From AP-15 sp963735445 (GTDB lineage Bacteria > Pseudomonadota > Alphaproteobacteria > ATCC43930 > CGMCC-115725): a DNA stretch of 64,000 bases. The notes beneath the pieces are model-generated. The model saw only the letters and a list, made by a program, of their open reading frames with translations, had not been told where the DNA came from and searched no databases. The translations under genes were made by a program, and so were the position numbers. Positions 53,175 to 63,360 of the stretch are shown here, one piece after another (the first letter of the stretch is position 1; each line of letters opens with the position of its first letter). The DNA is taken from positions 1 to 64,000 of the forward strand of contig CAVTLC010000043.1 in assembly GCA_963735445.1 (NCBI GenBank), given 5' to 3'.

Positions 53175-54186
53175 TCAGTTCATATCGATCGGCGGATATT
53201 CTCGGAAGACATCGGTGGCCGTGACCAATTTGTGGGGTGTCACCGTGCGCGGTGGCAACGTCTCGCCGGCGAGCAGACGCAAGGCGAGCGGCAGCACATC
53301 GTAGCCGTAGCGGTCCATGTAATAGGCGACCGAACCGAGCACCACGCTGCCGCGGTTGTTGGGATCCATCTCTTTCTTTTCGCTGACACCACCGTAGATG
53401 TTCGGGTCGAGCCCCTGGCTGGCGATAATGCAGTCGCTCTGCCGCCGGTTCATTTCGATGGCATTCTTGGCATAGACGGCGGCGAGATCGTCGAGTGTAG
53501 CAATCAGCAGTCGTTGGCCGGGCTGTATCAGCAGGAATTTTGTCAAAAGCGCATCGGCGCGCATCGACTGCCCGCCGGTGTCGAGCGGCGTGAGCTTCAG
53601 TCCCGGCAGCGTTTCGTGAAACCCTTCGGTGATGCCCTGCACGCGTTCCTTGACGGCAACACTGGCATCGGCGACGTCGCCAATTTAACACCCCGAGCAC
53701 CGGCTCGCCGGGCCAGGTTTCTCGCGCGAAACTACCGAGGGCACGGCCGGCGATGCGGCCGGCGCCGTGGTTATCGGGTCCGTAAAGCGGTGCGCCCGGC
53801 ATCGGATCGACCAATGCCAAGGCCGGGATGCGAGCGGCGGCAAGGCGGCGAGCGATCTCGGAATTCGCCTCCGCATCGGCATCGTATTCGATCAGCAGGT
53901 CGACTTTGGCGGCGATCGCCGCCTCGGCATTGGTAATGGCACGAGCAGGGTCGCCGGCGTTGTCGAGATAGAGCAAGTCGACCGGCAATGTACGTGCCGC
54001 CAGCTCAAAGCTGCGGCGCACATCGACACCTGTAAAGCCGAGCCCCTCCAGGGTCACGCCCGGGGTTTCGTCGAGATTGGCGAGAGCGATCCGAAAGCGC
54101 CGCGCCGCGGCTCGCGCGCGGCCGAGACCGCAGGCCAGCAAGCCCGCCAGGAACAGGCGGCGGCGCAGCACGGGTGCCGCGATCAT
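53175..54186 (-). pseudogene. Sugar-type ABC substrate-binding protein, frameshifted
   Basis: ATG 54186 begins a signal peptide (MIAAPVLRRRLFLAGLLACG). RFRIALANLDETPGVT and VDLLIEYDADAEANSEIAR are type I periplasmic-binding-protein motifs. After GEPVLGVLN the frame slips near 53680. The other frame continues VQGITEGFHETLPGLKL, LLIATLDDLAAVYAKNAIEM, GSVAYYMDRYGYDVLPLALR and ends PPIDMN (stop 53177-53175). The two frames join without missing residues. No membrane or ATPase partner is adjacent. Confidence 0.8.
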
Positions 54187-54189
54187 CTG

Positions 54190-55212
54190 CTACTGAATCG
54201 CTTCGATATTGACAAAAGTGCCGGTCAGGCCGACTGCCTTCGGCACCGTCATCGACAGAAAGAAGGTGGCGCGCTTCGAACTTGCAGCGACATCCGCAAT
54301 CGGTTGCGTGCGGACGTTTTCGATGATGTGGATGCCGTTATCGGTGAGCAGCGTCTTGTGGATCGGGAATGCGACGTCCTTATCCTCGCCCGGGATCACC
54401 TCGAGTGCCCAGGTGTCGGCGCCGACAGCGACCACCTTCTGCGATGCGAGCCATTGCGCCGCCGACTCGCTGATGCCGGGTTCGCCCTTGTTGTAGGCCA
54501 CGTTCTGGGCCGGATATTGCTCGAACAGGTCACCCCAGCCGGTATTGATAAATACCGCATCGCCCTCGCGCAGGGCCACATTGTACATCTTCAGCCCGGC
54601 CTGCAGATCGGCTTCGGTGATCAGCGTGCCCGCGTCGAGGCAAGGCCGCCTGCAGGCAGGATTAGCCTTCAGCTTGCCGGCCGCCTGGAACACCCGCACC
54701 GCGTCGATAATGACGCCCCGTGTGGCGAACGTCTTGATATTCTCGATACCAAGCCGCTTTAGATAGTTTTGGGTTACATATTTTCCCGTAGGCGTTTGAT
54801 TATAGTAGCAGTCCTGGATGCCGATGTGGCCGAGGCCGTCGATATGCGTGCCGACATGGCTTTGGCTGAGATAGGTATCCTCCATATAGCTGAGCTTGTT
54901 CTTGCCAAATTCCGCCCCTGGCATCGTGGCGAAGCTGCTCAAGATCGTCTTGCTAAAGCGGCTGCCGAACAGCGGTATGCCGTCAACGAGGGGGTAGGCC
55001 ATCGAGGTTATGACGCCGGTCTGGATCTCGGCGGCGGCGGCTTTGGTGACTGCGGGGTTGATTCGGTTGGTGGCGCCGGTCTGATCATTCGGCCCAAAGG
55101 GCGAGGGCGCAACGACGGCTTTGCAGTCGGCTTCGGCAGCGGCGGGTGCGGATTGCGCCACTAGTCATAGGATCGAAATAACTGCGAACGCGGCTAGTTC
55201 GGCGATCTTCAT
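54190..55212 (-). pseudogene. Secreted cyclase-family hydrolase with stop codon in its signal peptide
   Basis: The body is intact: VGTHIDGLGHIG contains the HxGTHxDxxxH metal site of the kynurenine-formamidase/cyclase family. TFATRGVIIDAVRV and EGDAVFINTGWGDLF are also conserved. The natural start is ATG 55212 (MKIAELAAFAVISIL), but codon 16 is TGA (55167-55165), followed in frame by LVAQSAPAAAEADCK, the end of the signal peptide. Translation from GTG 55161 would give a protein without an export signal. Whether it is readthrough, a sequence error or a dead gene cannot be told. Confidence 0.8.
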
Positions 55213-55515
55213 AGCGGTTGTCTCCCCTAGTCGTCTGCGCCCCGGATCCGATGGGACGCTTGGCTGCTACAATGACTGACTCGCCGAGATGACGCCAGCC
55301 TCGCTACCACGGCACAGCCGATGATGGGAGTTCGCCTGTCCGCTGCAAAGCCGATGTTGATGGAGCCGCGGCTTCATGGGAAGTTCGCGGTCCCGGGTGT
55401 CTAAACGGCGCCATTGTACGACGGGGGCGGCTAGCCGAGCAAAATTCTGTGGCCCGACTTCTGCGGTTGCGCAACAGAGAAGTTGGGAGGGGATGGTCTC
55501 CATTGTGGCGGGTTG
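55213..55515. other. Intergenic region with an imperfect inverted repeat
   Basis: Divergent promoter region between the cyclase gene and the metal transporter operon. ACTTCTG and, 13 bp on, CAGAGAAGT form an imperfect palindrome at about 55458-55487, just ahead of the transporter. No Zur- or MntR-type box was recognised. Confidence 0.35.
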
Positions 55516-56212
55516 ATGATGTCTGATCGAGGTGTCGTCCTGCGCGACGTAACCGTACGTTATGGGCGTCGCATTGCGCTGGGGGCGGTGAGTGGAGAGT
55601 TTGTTTCGGGCAGTATGACCGCTGTTGTCGGGGCGAACGGAGCGGGCAAGAGCACGTTACTGGCGGCGATTGCCGGTGCGGTAGCGCTGGCTGGCGGGGT
55701 GGTTGATTGTGCGGCGCGGCGGCGATTGGCGTACCTGCCGCAACTTGCGGCGATCGACCGCGACTATCCGCTCACAATCTCCGAGCTGATCACACTTGGC
55801 GGGTGGCGGGAGTTCGGCGCATTCGGTTCCCCGAGAGCCGCGTTGCGGGCGCGCGCGGCGGCGGCGGCTGCGATGGTGGGACTGACGGGACGAACTCGAG
55901 CGGTTGATTGGCGAAATCTCAGTCGGTGAGCTGCAACGAGCGCTGTTTGCCCGACTGATCCTGCAGGATGCTGCTGTCATCCTGCTCGACGAGCCATTCG
56001 CCGCGGTTGATGCGCAAACTGTGTCGGTACTGCTTGACCAGGTGACGCAGTGGCATTGCGAAGGCAGGACGGTGATTGCGGTGCTGCATGACCTCGACCT
56101 GGTGCGGCGGCACTTTCCGTCAACGATCGTATTGGCGCGAGGCTGCCTCGCCTGGGGTCGGACCGAGGCGGCCTTGCCGGCGATGGCGGCGGCATGTGGT
56201 TCCACACCTTAA
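55516..56212 (+). pseudogene. Metal ABC transporter ATPase, frameshifted
   Basis: ATG 55516. Walker A GANGAGKSTLL, Q-loop LAYLPQLAAIDRDYPLT. The frame slips near 55890, and the other frame continues LIGEISVGELQRALFARLIL (signature motif), LLDEPFAAVD (Walker B) and VIAVLHDLDLV (switch His), ending 56212. All ATPase motifs are present, so one base separates this from an intact gene. It energises the membrane subunit encoded 3 bp downstream. Confidence 0.83.
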
Positions 56213-56214
56213 TC

Positions 56215-57072
56215 ATGTCTTTCCATCGACTGATTGTGGAACCGTTCGAGACCCTCGCGTTCATGCGCGCGGCCCTAGTGGCTTGTCTGGCGCTCGCATT
56301 GGCCAACGGCGCCGTCGGAACATTACTGGTGTTACGCCGAATGAGCCTTAACGGTGAGGTGCTGGGGCACGCGGTAATGCCTGGTGCGGCGATTGGGTTT
56401 TTGTATGCGGGGCCGTCGCCGGGATGGTTGTCGCTGGGCGGGTTGGCGAGTGGGTTCGCGGTGGCAACGCTCACCGGACTGATCACCGGCGGGCGCCGGC
56501 AGCGTGACGTCGGTCTGGTGGCGTTCTATCTGGTCGCCCTGTCGCTCGGTGTCGTTCTGGTGGCGTGGCGAGGCAGCAATATCGACATCATGCGTGTGCT
56601 GTTCGGCACGGTGCTGGCGATCGACCAGCCCGCGCTTGTGCAGATTGCCGCGGCGAGCAGCATAATCCTTTTGACGATAGCGATCTTGTATCGGCCGCTG
56701 GCGGTGGACGCGGTCGATCCCGCGTTTCTGCGCACGGTCGGTGCACGCGCGCCGTACAGGGCGGCGTTCCAAGTACTGGTCGTGCTGGCGCTGGTGGCGA
56801 GCTTTCGGGCGTTCGGCACCTTGTTGGCGGTTGGGCCGATGCTGTTGCCAGCCGTGGCGGCGCGGTGCTGGGGATTAGGCGTGGCGGCGTCAATGGCGCT
56901 GACGGCCGCCTTCGGGTTCGCCGCGTCGAGTGTGGGACTGCTCGCCTCCTATCACAGCAATCTGCCGTCCGGTCCGGCAATCGTCCTGGCGGCGGGACTG
57001 TTGTTTGGGATTTCCCTTGTCGCGACCAGCTCGTTTCGGCGGATCGCGCCAATGACCGGGAGAGACGTTTGA
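56215..57072 (+). CDS. Metal ABC transporter permease (ABC-3 family)
   Basis: 285 residues, eight predicted helices. Conserved: LRRMSLNGEVLGHAVMPGAA (the coupling region) and SFRAFGTLLAVGPMLLPAVAA. ATG 56215 follows the ATPase stop by 2 bp. Its TGA overlaps the next gene's TTG start (TTGA). Family members carry zinc, manganese or iron. Which metal is not decided here. Confidence 0.9.
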   Translation: MSFHRLIVEPFETLAFMRAALVACLALALANGAVGTLLVLRRMSLNGEVLGHAVMPGAAIGFLYAGPSPGWLSLGGLASGFAVATLTGLITGGRRQRDVGLVAFYLVALSLGVVLVAWRGSNIDIMRVLFGTVLAIDQPALVQIAAASSIILLTIAILYRPLAVDAVDPAFLRTVGARAPYRAAFQVLVVLALVASFRAFGTLLAVGPMLLPAVAARCWGLGVAASMALTAAFGFAASSVGLLASYHSNLPSGPAIVLAAGLLFGISLVATSSFRRIAPMTGRDV

Positions 57073-57979
57073 ATCTTCGTTACCTTATTGCCCTGGCTGC
57101 CCTGCTATTGGTGCGTCCCGCCGGCGCCGCCGACCAAATCACGGTGGTGGCGACATTCAGCGTCATCGGCGATATGCTGGCCCATGTTGGCGGCGACCAT
57201 ATTGCGGTCAAGACGATTGTCGGCCCCGGCGGAGACTGCGAGCTGTACCAGCCGACCGCTGCCGATGTAGCGACGGTTGCGTCCGCGCGCGCCGTCTTTA
57301 TCAAGACCTCAACGAAGAGTTCGAGCCGTGGCTGGAACCTCTGCTCAAGCAGGCCTGCTTTACGGGGACGAAGGTCGTGGTTAGCCGCAATGTGCGGACG
57401 CTGACTGCGGAAGAGGAGCATCCGGTTTCCGGGAGGCAGCTGCCTACCGCGATCGACCAGCACGCTTGGCTCGATCCCTCCAACGGCGTCGTTTACGTGC
57501 GCAATATCGCCGCGGGGCTGTCGCGCCTCGATCCGGCCGACGCCGCAATCTACCGGGAGCGGGCGGCGATCTATGAAAAAGAGATCCGGGCGGTCGATAA
57601 CTGGGCGCATAACGAGATCGCCGGCGTGCCACCGGAAAGGCGCAAGGCGCTGTCGTCGCACGATTCGCTGCAATACATCGCCAACGCTTACGGAATTACG
57701 CTGCTGTCGGTAAACGGTTGGACCAACAAGAGCGAGCCTTCGGCGGCAGAGCTGGCAAAGCTAGCGCAGCAGATCCGGGCCGATCACGTCAGGGCGCTGT
57801 TTCTCGACAGCATCACCGATCCACGGGCCATGCAGCGTACCGCCAGTGAAACCGGGGCAGTCATCGGCGGCACGCTTTATGGGGATTCGCTGTCCTCTGC
57901 CGGAGGGGAGGCGGATAGTTACATCGCGATGCTGCGCCATGACGTGACGACGCTAAAGGCCGGTATGCTGCGGGATTGA
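57069..57979 (+). pseudogene. Metal ABC transporter substrate-binding protein, frameshifted
   Basis: TTG 57069 overlaps the permease stop, with GGGAGAGAC upstream. Signal peptide LNLRYLIALAALLLVRPAGA. Conserved QITVVATFSVIGDMLAHVGGDH and the GDCELYQPT region, where family members usually have His before the YxPT motif and this one has Glu. The frame slips near 57302. The next frame continues DLNEEFEPWLEPLLKQ, DQHAWLDPSNGVVYVRNIA and SHDSLQYIANAYGI, to the stop at 57979. All conserved histidines except the first are encoded. Periplasmic metal binder of the operon. Confidence 0.82.
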
Positions 57980-57982
57980 GCG

Positions 57983-59332
57983 ATGCTGCTTGCGTCAGCC
58001 TGGCAGCGTCTGTTAGTTGCAGCTGTCGCTGTGGCGGGTTTGTGGGCCGCGGTTTTGTGGGTAGCACCGTCAACGCCTTCGACCGCACCCGCGGAGCCGT
58101 CGGTGCCGGTTCCGGCATCGCCGGCGGCTGGCACGGCGTCGGAACCCGGGGTCTTGAGAGCTGTCGTGCGCTCTGGTCTGGCGGCACCCGGCGGTGGCTA
58201 TTTCGATCGCTTCGACGTCACCGCCCAGCCGATCGTGGCGCCGGTCAATGCGCGGGGTCAGGTCGCCTTTTACGCAACCGTGCTGCGCGCGGCGGCACGC
58301 GAAGGCATTTTTCTCGCCAAAGCCGGGCATGTGACTAAGGTGGCGGCATTCGGCGACAATTTGCCGGGGGGCGGCACACTCGCCGAGTTCAGCGCACATC
58401 CGCTGCCGTCGCTGAACAGTGCCGGGCATGTAGCGTTCGATGCTCAGGTCGCTGGCGGGCGCGCAACCGAGGGGGTTTTTCTCGCCAGCGCGGACGGACT
58501 GCAGGCGATCGCACTTGCGGGCGACGACGCTCCGGGAATCCCCGCCGGGGTCCTGGTCGGGTTTGGCGCGCCGGCGCTCAATGACAACGACGAACTGGCC
58601 TTCGTTGCCAATGTGCGGCGGGGCCGAGACCTCGTGGATGTGCTCTATTTTTGGAACGGTCGGCGGTTGCAGCGGCTGGTGGCCGAAGGCGAGCGGCTGC
58701 TGCGCATCGGCGGCACGATGGACAAAATCGGCGAGCCGGCGCTTAACAACAGCGGCGTCGTCGCCTTTCCGGCAGCGATCTTCAAGGGACCGGCGCTCGG
58801 CGGCATTTTTGTTGCGGGCGCGCATGCACTGCAGTTGTTGGTCCGGGCCGGTGACCGCGCACCAAGTGGGGGGATGATTTTGCGGGTCTCCGAGCGGGCG
58901 GCGATCGACGACGAGGGCGGGATCGCCTTCGGCGCCTATCTTGGCACCGGCGAGGCCGCACGTGAGGCCGAGTTGCGGATCGGGCCTAAGGGTCTGACCG
59001 AGATCGCCGTCGAGGGAACGCGGGCGCCGGGCGGCGGCCGCTATGCCGGTTTTGGTCCGTGGCCGACCGTTGGGCCGGGCGGAGTGACGGCATTCGTTGC
59101 GGCGCTCGACGGTGGGCCCGGCCCGCTCGCCGCGTTCGTCGGGGTCGCGGCCGACATCAAGCGGATCGCGACTACCGGCGAAGCACTGCCGCAAGGCGGC
59201 TCGATCGGTCGGTTCGCGCTCAATGCGGTCGCTGTCGCCGGACCGGGTGGTGCCTTGACCTTTGCGACGGTGGCGCAGGCAGAAGGAGAGCGCAACGCGA
59301 TCTATTGCCGCTGTCCAGCACCGACACACTGA
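57983..59332 (+). CDS. Exported NxxGxxAF tandem-repeat protein
   Basis: 449 residues. One N-terminal hydrophobic segment (LLVAAVAVAGLWAAVLWVA) is a signal or anchor. A Pro/Ala linker is followed by about six repeats of the choice-of-anchor NxxGxxAF type: VNARGQVAFYA, LNSAGHVAFDA, LNDNDELAFVA, LNNSGVVAFPA and IDDEGGIAFGA, with GDxxPG turns between. These form beta-propeller-like or beta-helical extracellular structures. It begins 3 bp after the metal-binding protein gene, in the same operon. Link to metal uptake unknown. Confidence 0.85.
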   Translation: MLLASAWQRLLVAAVAVAGLWAAVLWVAPSTPSTAPAEPSVPVPASPAAGTASEPGVLRAVVRSGLAAPGGGYFDRFDVTAQPIVAPVNARGQVAFYATVLRAAAREGIFLAKAGHVTKVAAFGDNLPGGGTLAEFSAHPLPSLNSAGHVAFDAQVAGGRATEGVFLASADGLQAIALAGDDAPGIPAGVLVGFGAPALNDNDELAFVANVRRGRDLVDVLYFWNGRRLQRLVAEGERLLRIGGTMDKIGEPALNNSGVVAFPAAIFKGPALGGIFVAGAHALQLLVRAGDRAPSGGMILRVSERAAIDDEGGIAFGAYLGTGEAAREAELRIGPKGLTEIAVEGTRAPGGGRYAGFGPWPTVGPGGVTAFVAALDGGPGPLAAFVGVAADIKRIATTGEALPQGGSIGRFALNAVAVAGPGGALTFATVAQAEGERNAIYCRCPAPTH

Positions 59333-59496
59333 GCATGGAATCTTGAGAGGCGCAACGCTCCACTTCATTTCTACGGGTTCGGTAAATGGAAGTCCCCGCA
59401 GCATCGCCGTGATTGGCTCGGCAAACCTCGAAGGACCGTTTTCCACACCCACATTGGTCGTTCACCTCTGCCTGCCGCCAACGCCGGAAGTGCCCC

Positions 59497-61087
59497 GATT
59501 TTGTTGAAGAAGTCGATGCCTAGGCCTGTTTTGCGCTGCGCAACGGCTGCCCCGCTGGCGGGCGGTTAGGTCAGGGTCGGCCGCGGCAGGGTCGGCGCTT
59601 GGCTTTTCCTGGGCTAGGCTGCGGCGATCACTCCCGTCGCTGGTTCTCCAGCCAGTTTGGCCAGCTTGCGCAAGTTCTGTGCGATCGCGGCCAGCAGAAA
59701 CTCGTCCGTGGCGCCGGATGGGCCGCGCAGTCGCAGGCGGTTGAGCCTGAGGATGCGCTTCAGGTGGGCAAACAGCATCTCGACCTTCTTCCGCTCACGG
59801 CGGGACTGAAGATACTCGGGCGTGCCGGCCAGCCCCCTGGCGACGTCGCGCGCCTCCTCATGCACGCTCCTTGGCACCTTGCGGCGCAGTTGTCCGGGAC
59901 AGCACCTGGCCTTGAGGGCGGCATGCTTCACAGTCGGATTGACGGGCTCGGTAGAGCCTCATTTTGTCCTTTGTGACGCCGGTCCGCGGGATGGTGAACG
60001 GCCGGCGGTACTGCTGCAGAATTTTGCCGCCGGGGCAGGTATAGGTGTTGGAGACCGCATCGAAGATGAAATCCGAGCGGCTGAAGGTTCCGTCGGTGCG
60101 CTCGCCCTTGTCCCATACCGGGACATGCGGCGCGATGTTCTTCTCCTCCACCATCCAGGCGAGGATCTCGGCCGATCCATACGCGCTGTCGGCGCTGAGG
60201 CGCTGTGGCTTCAAGCCGAAACAGGCCTCGGTACGGTCGAGCATGGTCCGGGCGGCGCCGACCTCGGCGCGCCGGCTGGCTCGGGTCGCTTCAACATCGA
60301 CGATGATCGCCGCTTTGAGGTCGATCAGGTAGTTGTCGGCATAGGCAAAGAACGCGTGCCCTTTGTGCGCGCCGGTCCACTGCGCGGCAGGGTCCGACGG
60401 CGAGATGAACTTCGGAACAACCTCGCTCGCGGCACCCCAGGCGGCCTCATCAAGTGTGGCGAGATATTCCCGCACCGCGCGCCGTGTCGCCGCCAGCTCC
60501 TGCCAATCGACCTCATCCGTGCTGGCGAGAGAACGCTGCTTGTTGGCGTCGGCCGCGATCAAACTGGCGTCGACGGCAAAGCCTTCACCACCGACGAGGC
60601 CCTCGGCGATCGCACGCTGCACCACCAACTCGAACAAGCGACGCAAAGCGTTACTGTCGCGGAAGCGGCCATGACGGGTCTTTGAAAACGTCGAATGATC
60701 GGGAACATGACCGTCCAATCCCAACCGACAAAACCAGCGGTAGGCCAGGTTGAGGTCAACTTCCTCGCAAAGGCGCCGCTCCGAGCGGATCCCGAAGCAG
60801 TAGCCCACGACGAGCATCCGGATCATCAGTTCCGGATCGATCGAGGGGCGCCCAATCGGGCTGTAGAATGATGTTAGCTCCAGCCGGAGAGTGCTGAGAT
60901 CAACAAACCGATCGATCTTTCGCAGCAAGTGATCGGCCGGAACCCGATCCTCAAGACAAAACTCGTAAAACAGCTTCGCCTGATCCTGCCCTTGTCGCCC
61001 CATCATTACCGCAGGTCCCCCGATCCTGTCCCCAATCAACAGAATCACGAGCAAGTCCCGCGTTCAAGCCAGTTTTTCAACAAAATC
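59497..61087 (-). mobile_element. IS1182-type element (type b relative)
   Basis: About 1,590 bp. Imperfect inverted ends GATTTTGTTGAAGAAGTCG (59497) and, reversed, GATTTTGTTGAAAAACTGG (to 61087). Related to, but not the same as, the element at 39771. No matching target duplication was found, so the exact ends are approximate. Confidence 0.78.
59614..61006 (-). pseudogene. IS1182-type transposase, frameshifted
   Basis: ATG 61006 (MMGRQGQDQAKLFYEFCLED). GRPSIDPELMIRMLVVGYC, HSTFSKTRHGRFRDS, GFAVDASLIAADA, LSADSAYGSAEIL. Near 59925, after YRARQSDCEAC, the frame shifts and continues LKARCCPGQLRRKVPR, VEMLFAHLKRILRLNRLRL and ends 59614. The catalytic DDE set is present across both frames. It is one base from intact. 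The alternative GAKERA ending of the first frame is a read-out artefact. Confidence 0.88.
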
Positions 61088-61183
61088 CGCACGCTAGCGA
61101 CATAGTGCCCGTCGTATGTCCGGTTGACCGCGCGACTGATGGGAGATAGAGGCCAGCGCCCGCTGACCGATTGTCCCGGTGGA

Positions 61184-61636
61184 TCAGCCCCGTCGCGCTG
61201 CGGCAAGCTTCTCTTCTTCCTGCGCCTTCCATGCTGCGCCGATCACCGCCTGCCGCAATTTGGGGTCTGCGATGTCCCTCAGCTTGTTGAAGTTTAGGTA
61301 TTGGCTGCCGTCGTCCCATTGCTCGACGATGCTTAGTGCGGCGGCGCATTGGCCCCACACCAGTTCCTCTTCGGGGCGACCCTTGGCCTTTTCGCGATCG
61401 GCCCAAGCGCTGAAGATGGCGGACTCTATGAGCGTGCCGAGAAAGTCTCGCTGCATGTACGTGGCTGTCTCCCCATACACCCGCGCGACATCAGTCGGGG
61501 TCAACCGCGGAAACTCGTGATAGAGCGCCGCTTCGATAATTTCCGTGTCGTAGCCAACTTCGAAGCCCAGCCACGCCAGTTGAGCCGGGCGTGTAAGCGA
61601 TGGGAGTTTGTTCAACGCCTGGTCGTATCGCGCCAT
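61184..61636 (-). CDS. Hypothetical protein
   Basis: 150 residues from ATG 61636 (MARYDQALNKLPSL). Helical, no signal, no recognised domain. VGYDTEIIEAALYHEFPRLT and EEELVWGQCAAALSIVEQWD are the most structured parts. It overlaps the end of the preceding small gene (ends 61612) by 25 bp, so both are probably translated from one transcript. Confidence 0.6.
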   Translation of the reverse strand: MARYDQALNKLPSLTRPAQLAWLGFEVGYDTEIIEAALYHEFPRLTPTDVARVYGETATYMQRDFLGTLIESAIFSAWADREKAKGRPEEELVWGQCAAALSIVEQWDDGSQYLNFNKLRDIADPKLRQAVIGAAWKAQEEEKLAAARRG

Positions 61637-61872
61637 AGAGCGTGAAGACGCTCGGTTGATGCCGGCCAATTCTGGGGATCGCGCGCGACCGCGGCGTCGA
61701 AGGCGACTAGCCCCTCTTCTGTGGTGCCTCCCTCCCTGTCTTTGCTGTGCAGGTAACCGATAAAGAATTTGTGAATCCTGGTGCGGATCGGGTCGACGCT
61801 CGGGTCGACCTTCCAATGAAAAAGTTCGAGGAATGCGGTCACTTCTGCTTCCGCCGGCGTCGGGCTCGTCAT
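61612..61872 (-). CDS. Hypothetical small protein
   Basis: 86 residues from ATG 61872 (MTSPTPAEAEVTAFLELFHW). The second half reads EGLVAFDAAVARDPQNWPAS and may be a short TPR-like helix pair. GGGAGGGATAC precedes the ATG. It overlaps the following gene by 25 bp. Not recognised. Confidence 0.6.
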   Translation of the reverse strand: MTSPTPAEAEVTAFLELFHWKVDPSVDPIRTRIHKFFIGYLHSKDREGGTTEEGLVAFDAAVARDPQNWPASTERLHALWRDTTRR

Positions 61873-61943
61873 CGTATCCCTCCCCTTTGACCGCACTCAG
61901 TCTATACCATCCGTAACGGCTCTAGCGTTACGAAAATGGGGCA

Positions 61944-62640
61944 ATGAGAGGGCGACCGCCAATCCGCAAGAAGGGTGCCTATACCGCCGCCGAGCGGATG
62001 CGCCGCTATCGGCAGCGGCTGAAACGATCGCGCCCGAACCCCCAAACGGTCGCCAAGCAACAGCGCCGCGCAGAACGCGAGGCGACACTTGCTGCAGCGA
62101 CCGTCAAGGCGTCACAGCAGCTCGGCGCCAAGCTCTATGGCGTGCTCTACATCGACCCGCCCGGGCGGCAAATCGTGTGGTCGCGCACAACCGGGCTCGA
62201 CCGCGCGGCCGACAACCACTATCCGCGATGACGCTCGCCGCGCTCACCGCGTTGCAGTTGCCGGCGGCGGAGAATTGCGTGCTGTACCTATGGTCGACGG
62301 TCGCGCAGCTGGCCAATGCGTTGCGGCTGATCGAGGGGTGGGGCTTCCAATGCAAATCGGCGCACGGCTGGACAAAGCCCGATCTCGGCACGGGTTATTG
62401 GGTGCGCGAGTTCGCGACGCGCGGAGCGGTGCCGGCCCCGGCGCCAGGCGAACAGTTTGCGGGCGCAATTGAGCACCCGCGCGGCGAGCACAGCGCAAAG
62501 CCGGGATCTTCGCCGAAATCATCGCGCATCATTTCCCGAGCACGCCCAAGCTTGAAATGTTTGCTCGCCGCCCGCGCGCCGGCTGGGGTGTTTGGGGTAA
62601 CGAAATCGGCGCCGAGCGCCGGGAGGCCGGACAATGTAGA
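61944..62640 (+). pseudogene. MT-A70-type DNA adenine methyltransferase relic
   Basis: Charged front (RGRPPIRKKGAYTAAERMRR), then LYGVLYIDPPGRQIVW, where the family motif DPPW has become DPPG. The frame breaks at 62231. MTLAALTALQLPAAENCVLY and LWSTVAQLANALRLIEGWG follow in the next frame. About six codons are missing after YWVRE. A last shift near 62505 precedes FARRPRAGWGVWGNEIG. Three lesions and a changed catalytic motif make this a dead gene. Such methyltransferases are common on phages. Confidence 0.78.
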
Positions 62641-62693
62641 GCGCCAACGTCGTCAATGCGATCCTCGCTGTCGGCGACGGCCGCGGCTTTGTC

Positions 62694-63317
62694 GTGCAAG
62701 ACAAGCGAGAGCTGCGCTATGTCATCACAGCGGCGCATTGGCTGCCGCATCTGCCTGAAGGCTTTGCGATCGGACATGTGCATGAGCGCACCTGTTTCGA
62801 CTTGCTCGGACCGCTCGGTGGTGAACGGACCATTCCGGCTGAATGTGTGTTTGTCGACCCGATCGCCGACATCGCGGTGCTCGGATCGCCTGACAGCAAT
62901 GCTATGTCGGAGGAAGCAGATGCCTACGAGGCGCTGACCAAAGATCATCTCCCGCCAGTGGCGGTGGCCGTCACTGCGGATGCGGACGACGATTGGGAAG
63001 AACAATTCCGGCGCCGAGGATCGCCGAAGAAGCAGAAAGCTTGGCTGATATCGCTCGATGGAAGCCCGCAGCAGTGCACGCTTACCCACATGCCTAACGG
63101 CCCATGGTGGATCGAGGGCGCCGCCGGCATCGTCGGAGGGATGTCAGGATCGCCGATCTTGGCTGAGGACGGCGAGACCGCAATCGGGTTCGTCTGCAAC
63201 AGTTCGGGTATAGGGTCAGGAACGCCCGACGATCCGGTGTCAACTGGAGGCGGTCCGAACCCGCGGCTCGCCATGAATTTGCCAGTGTGGTTGCTGCGCG
63301 AGCTTACCGCCGGCTGA
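62694..63317 (+). CDS. Trypsin-like serine protease
   Basis: 207 residues from GTG 62694. Catalytic triad: His in YVITAAHWLP, Asp in PIADIAVLG, Ser in GGMSGSPILAEDGE. The domain order and the short TAAH...D...GxSG spacing fit S1-type proteases without signal peptide. Upstream codons NVVNAILAVGDGRGFV are in frame and look homologous. They are preceded by ATG-TAG at 62633, so the natural start may have been lost or GTG 62694 is used. The gene probably belongs to the phage-like tail of the window. Confidence 0.75.
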   Translation: MQDKRELRYVITAAHWLPHLPEGFAIGHVHERTCFDLLGPLGGERTIPAECVFVDPIADIAVLGSPDSNAMSEEADAYEALTKDHLPPVAVAVTADADDDWEEQFRRRGSPKKQKAWLISLDGSPQQCTLTHMPNGPWWIEGAAGIVGGMSGSPILAEDGETAIGFVCNSSGIGSGTPDDPVSTGGGPNPRLAMNLPVWLLRELTAG

Positions 63318-63337
63318 CCCGCCGTCGCACCCGCGCG

Positions 63338-63360
63338 AGCCCGGGCTTCGGCCGGGCTTT
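63338..63360 (+). terminator. Hairpin terminator
   Basis: AGCCCGG-GCTTCGG-CCGGGCT stem-loop 21 bp after the protease stop, followed by TTCATT. It also serves the converging minus-strand gene if bidirectional. Confidence 0.6.

Noticed and set aside
58070..59452. 460-codon open frame antisense to the NxxGxxAF-repeat gene
   Set aside because: The sense frame has clear periodic repeats and operon spacing. The antisense frame has none.
59497..61087. Target-site duplication for the right-hand IS1182-type element
   Set aside because: The flanks (CCCC and CGCA) do not match at 4 bp, so no duplication is claimed and the ends are given as approximate.
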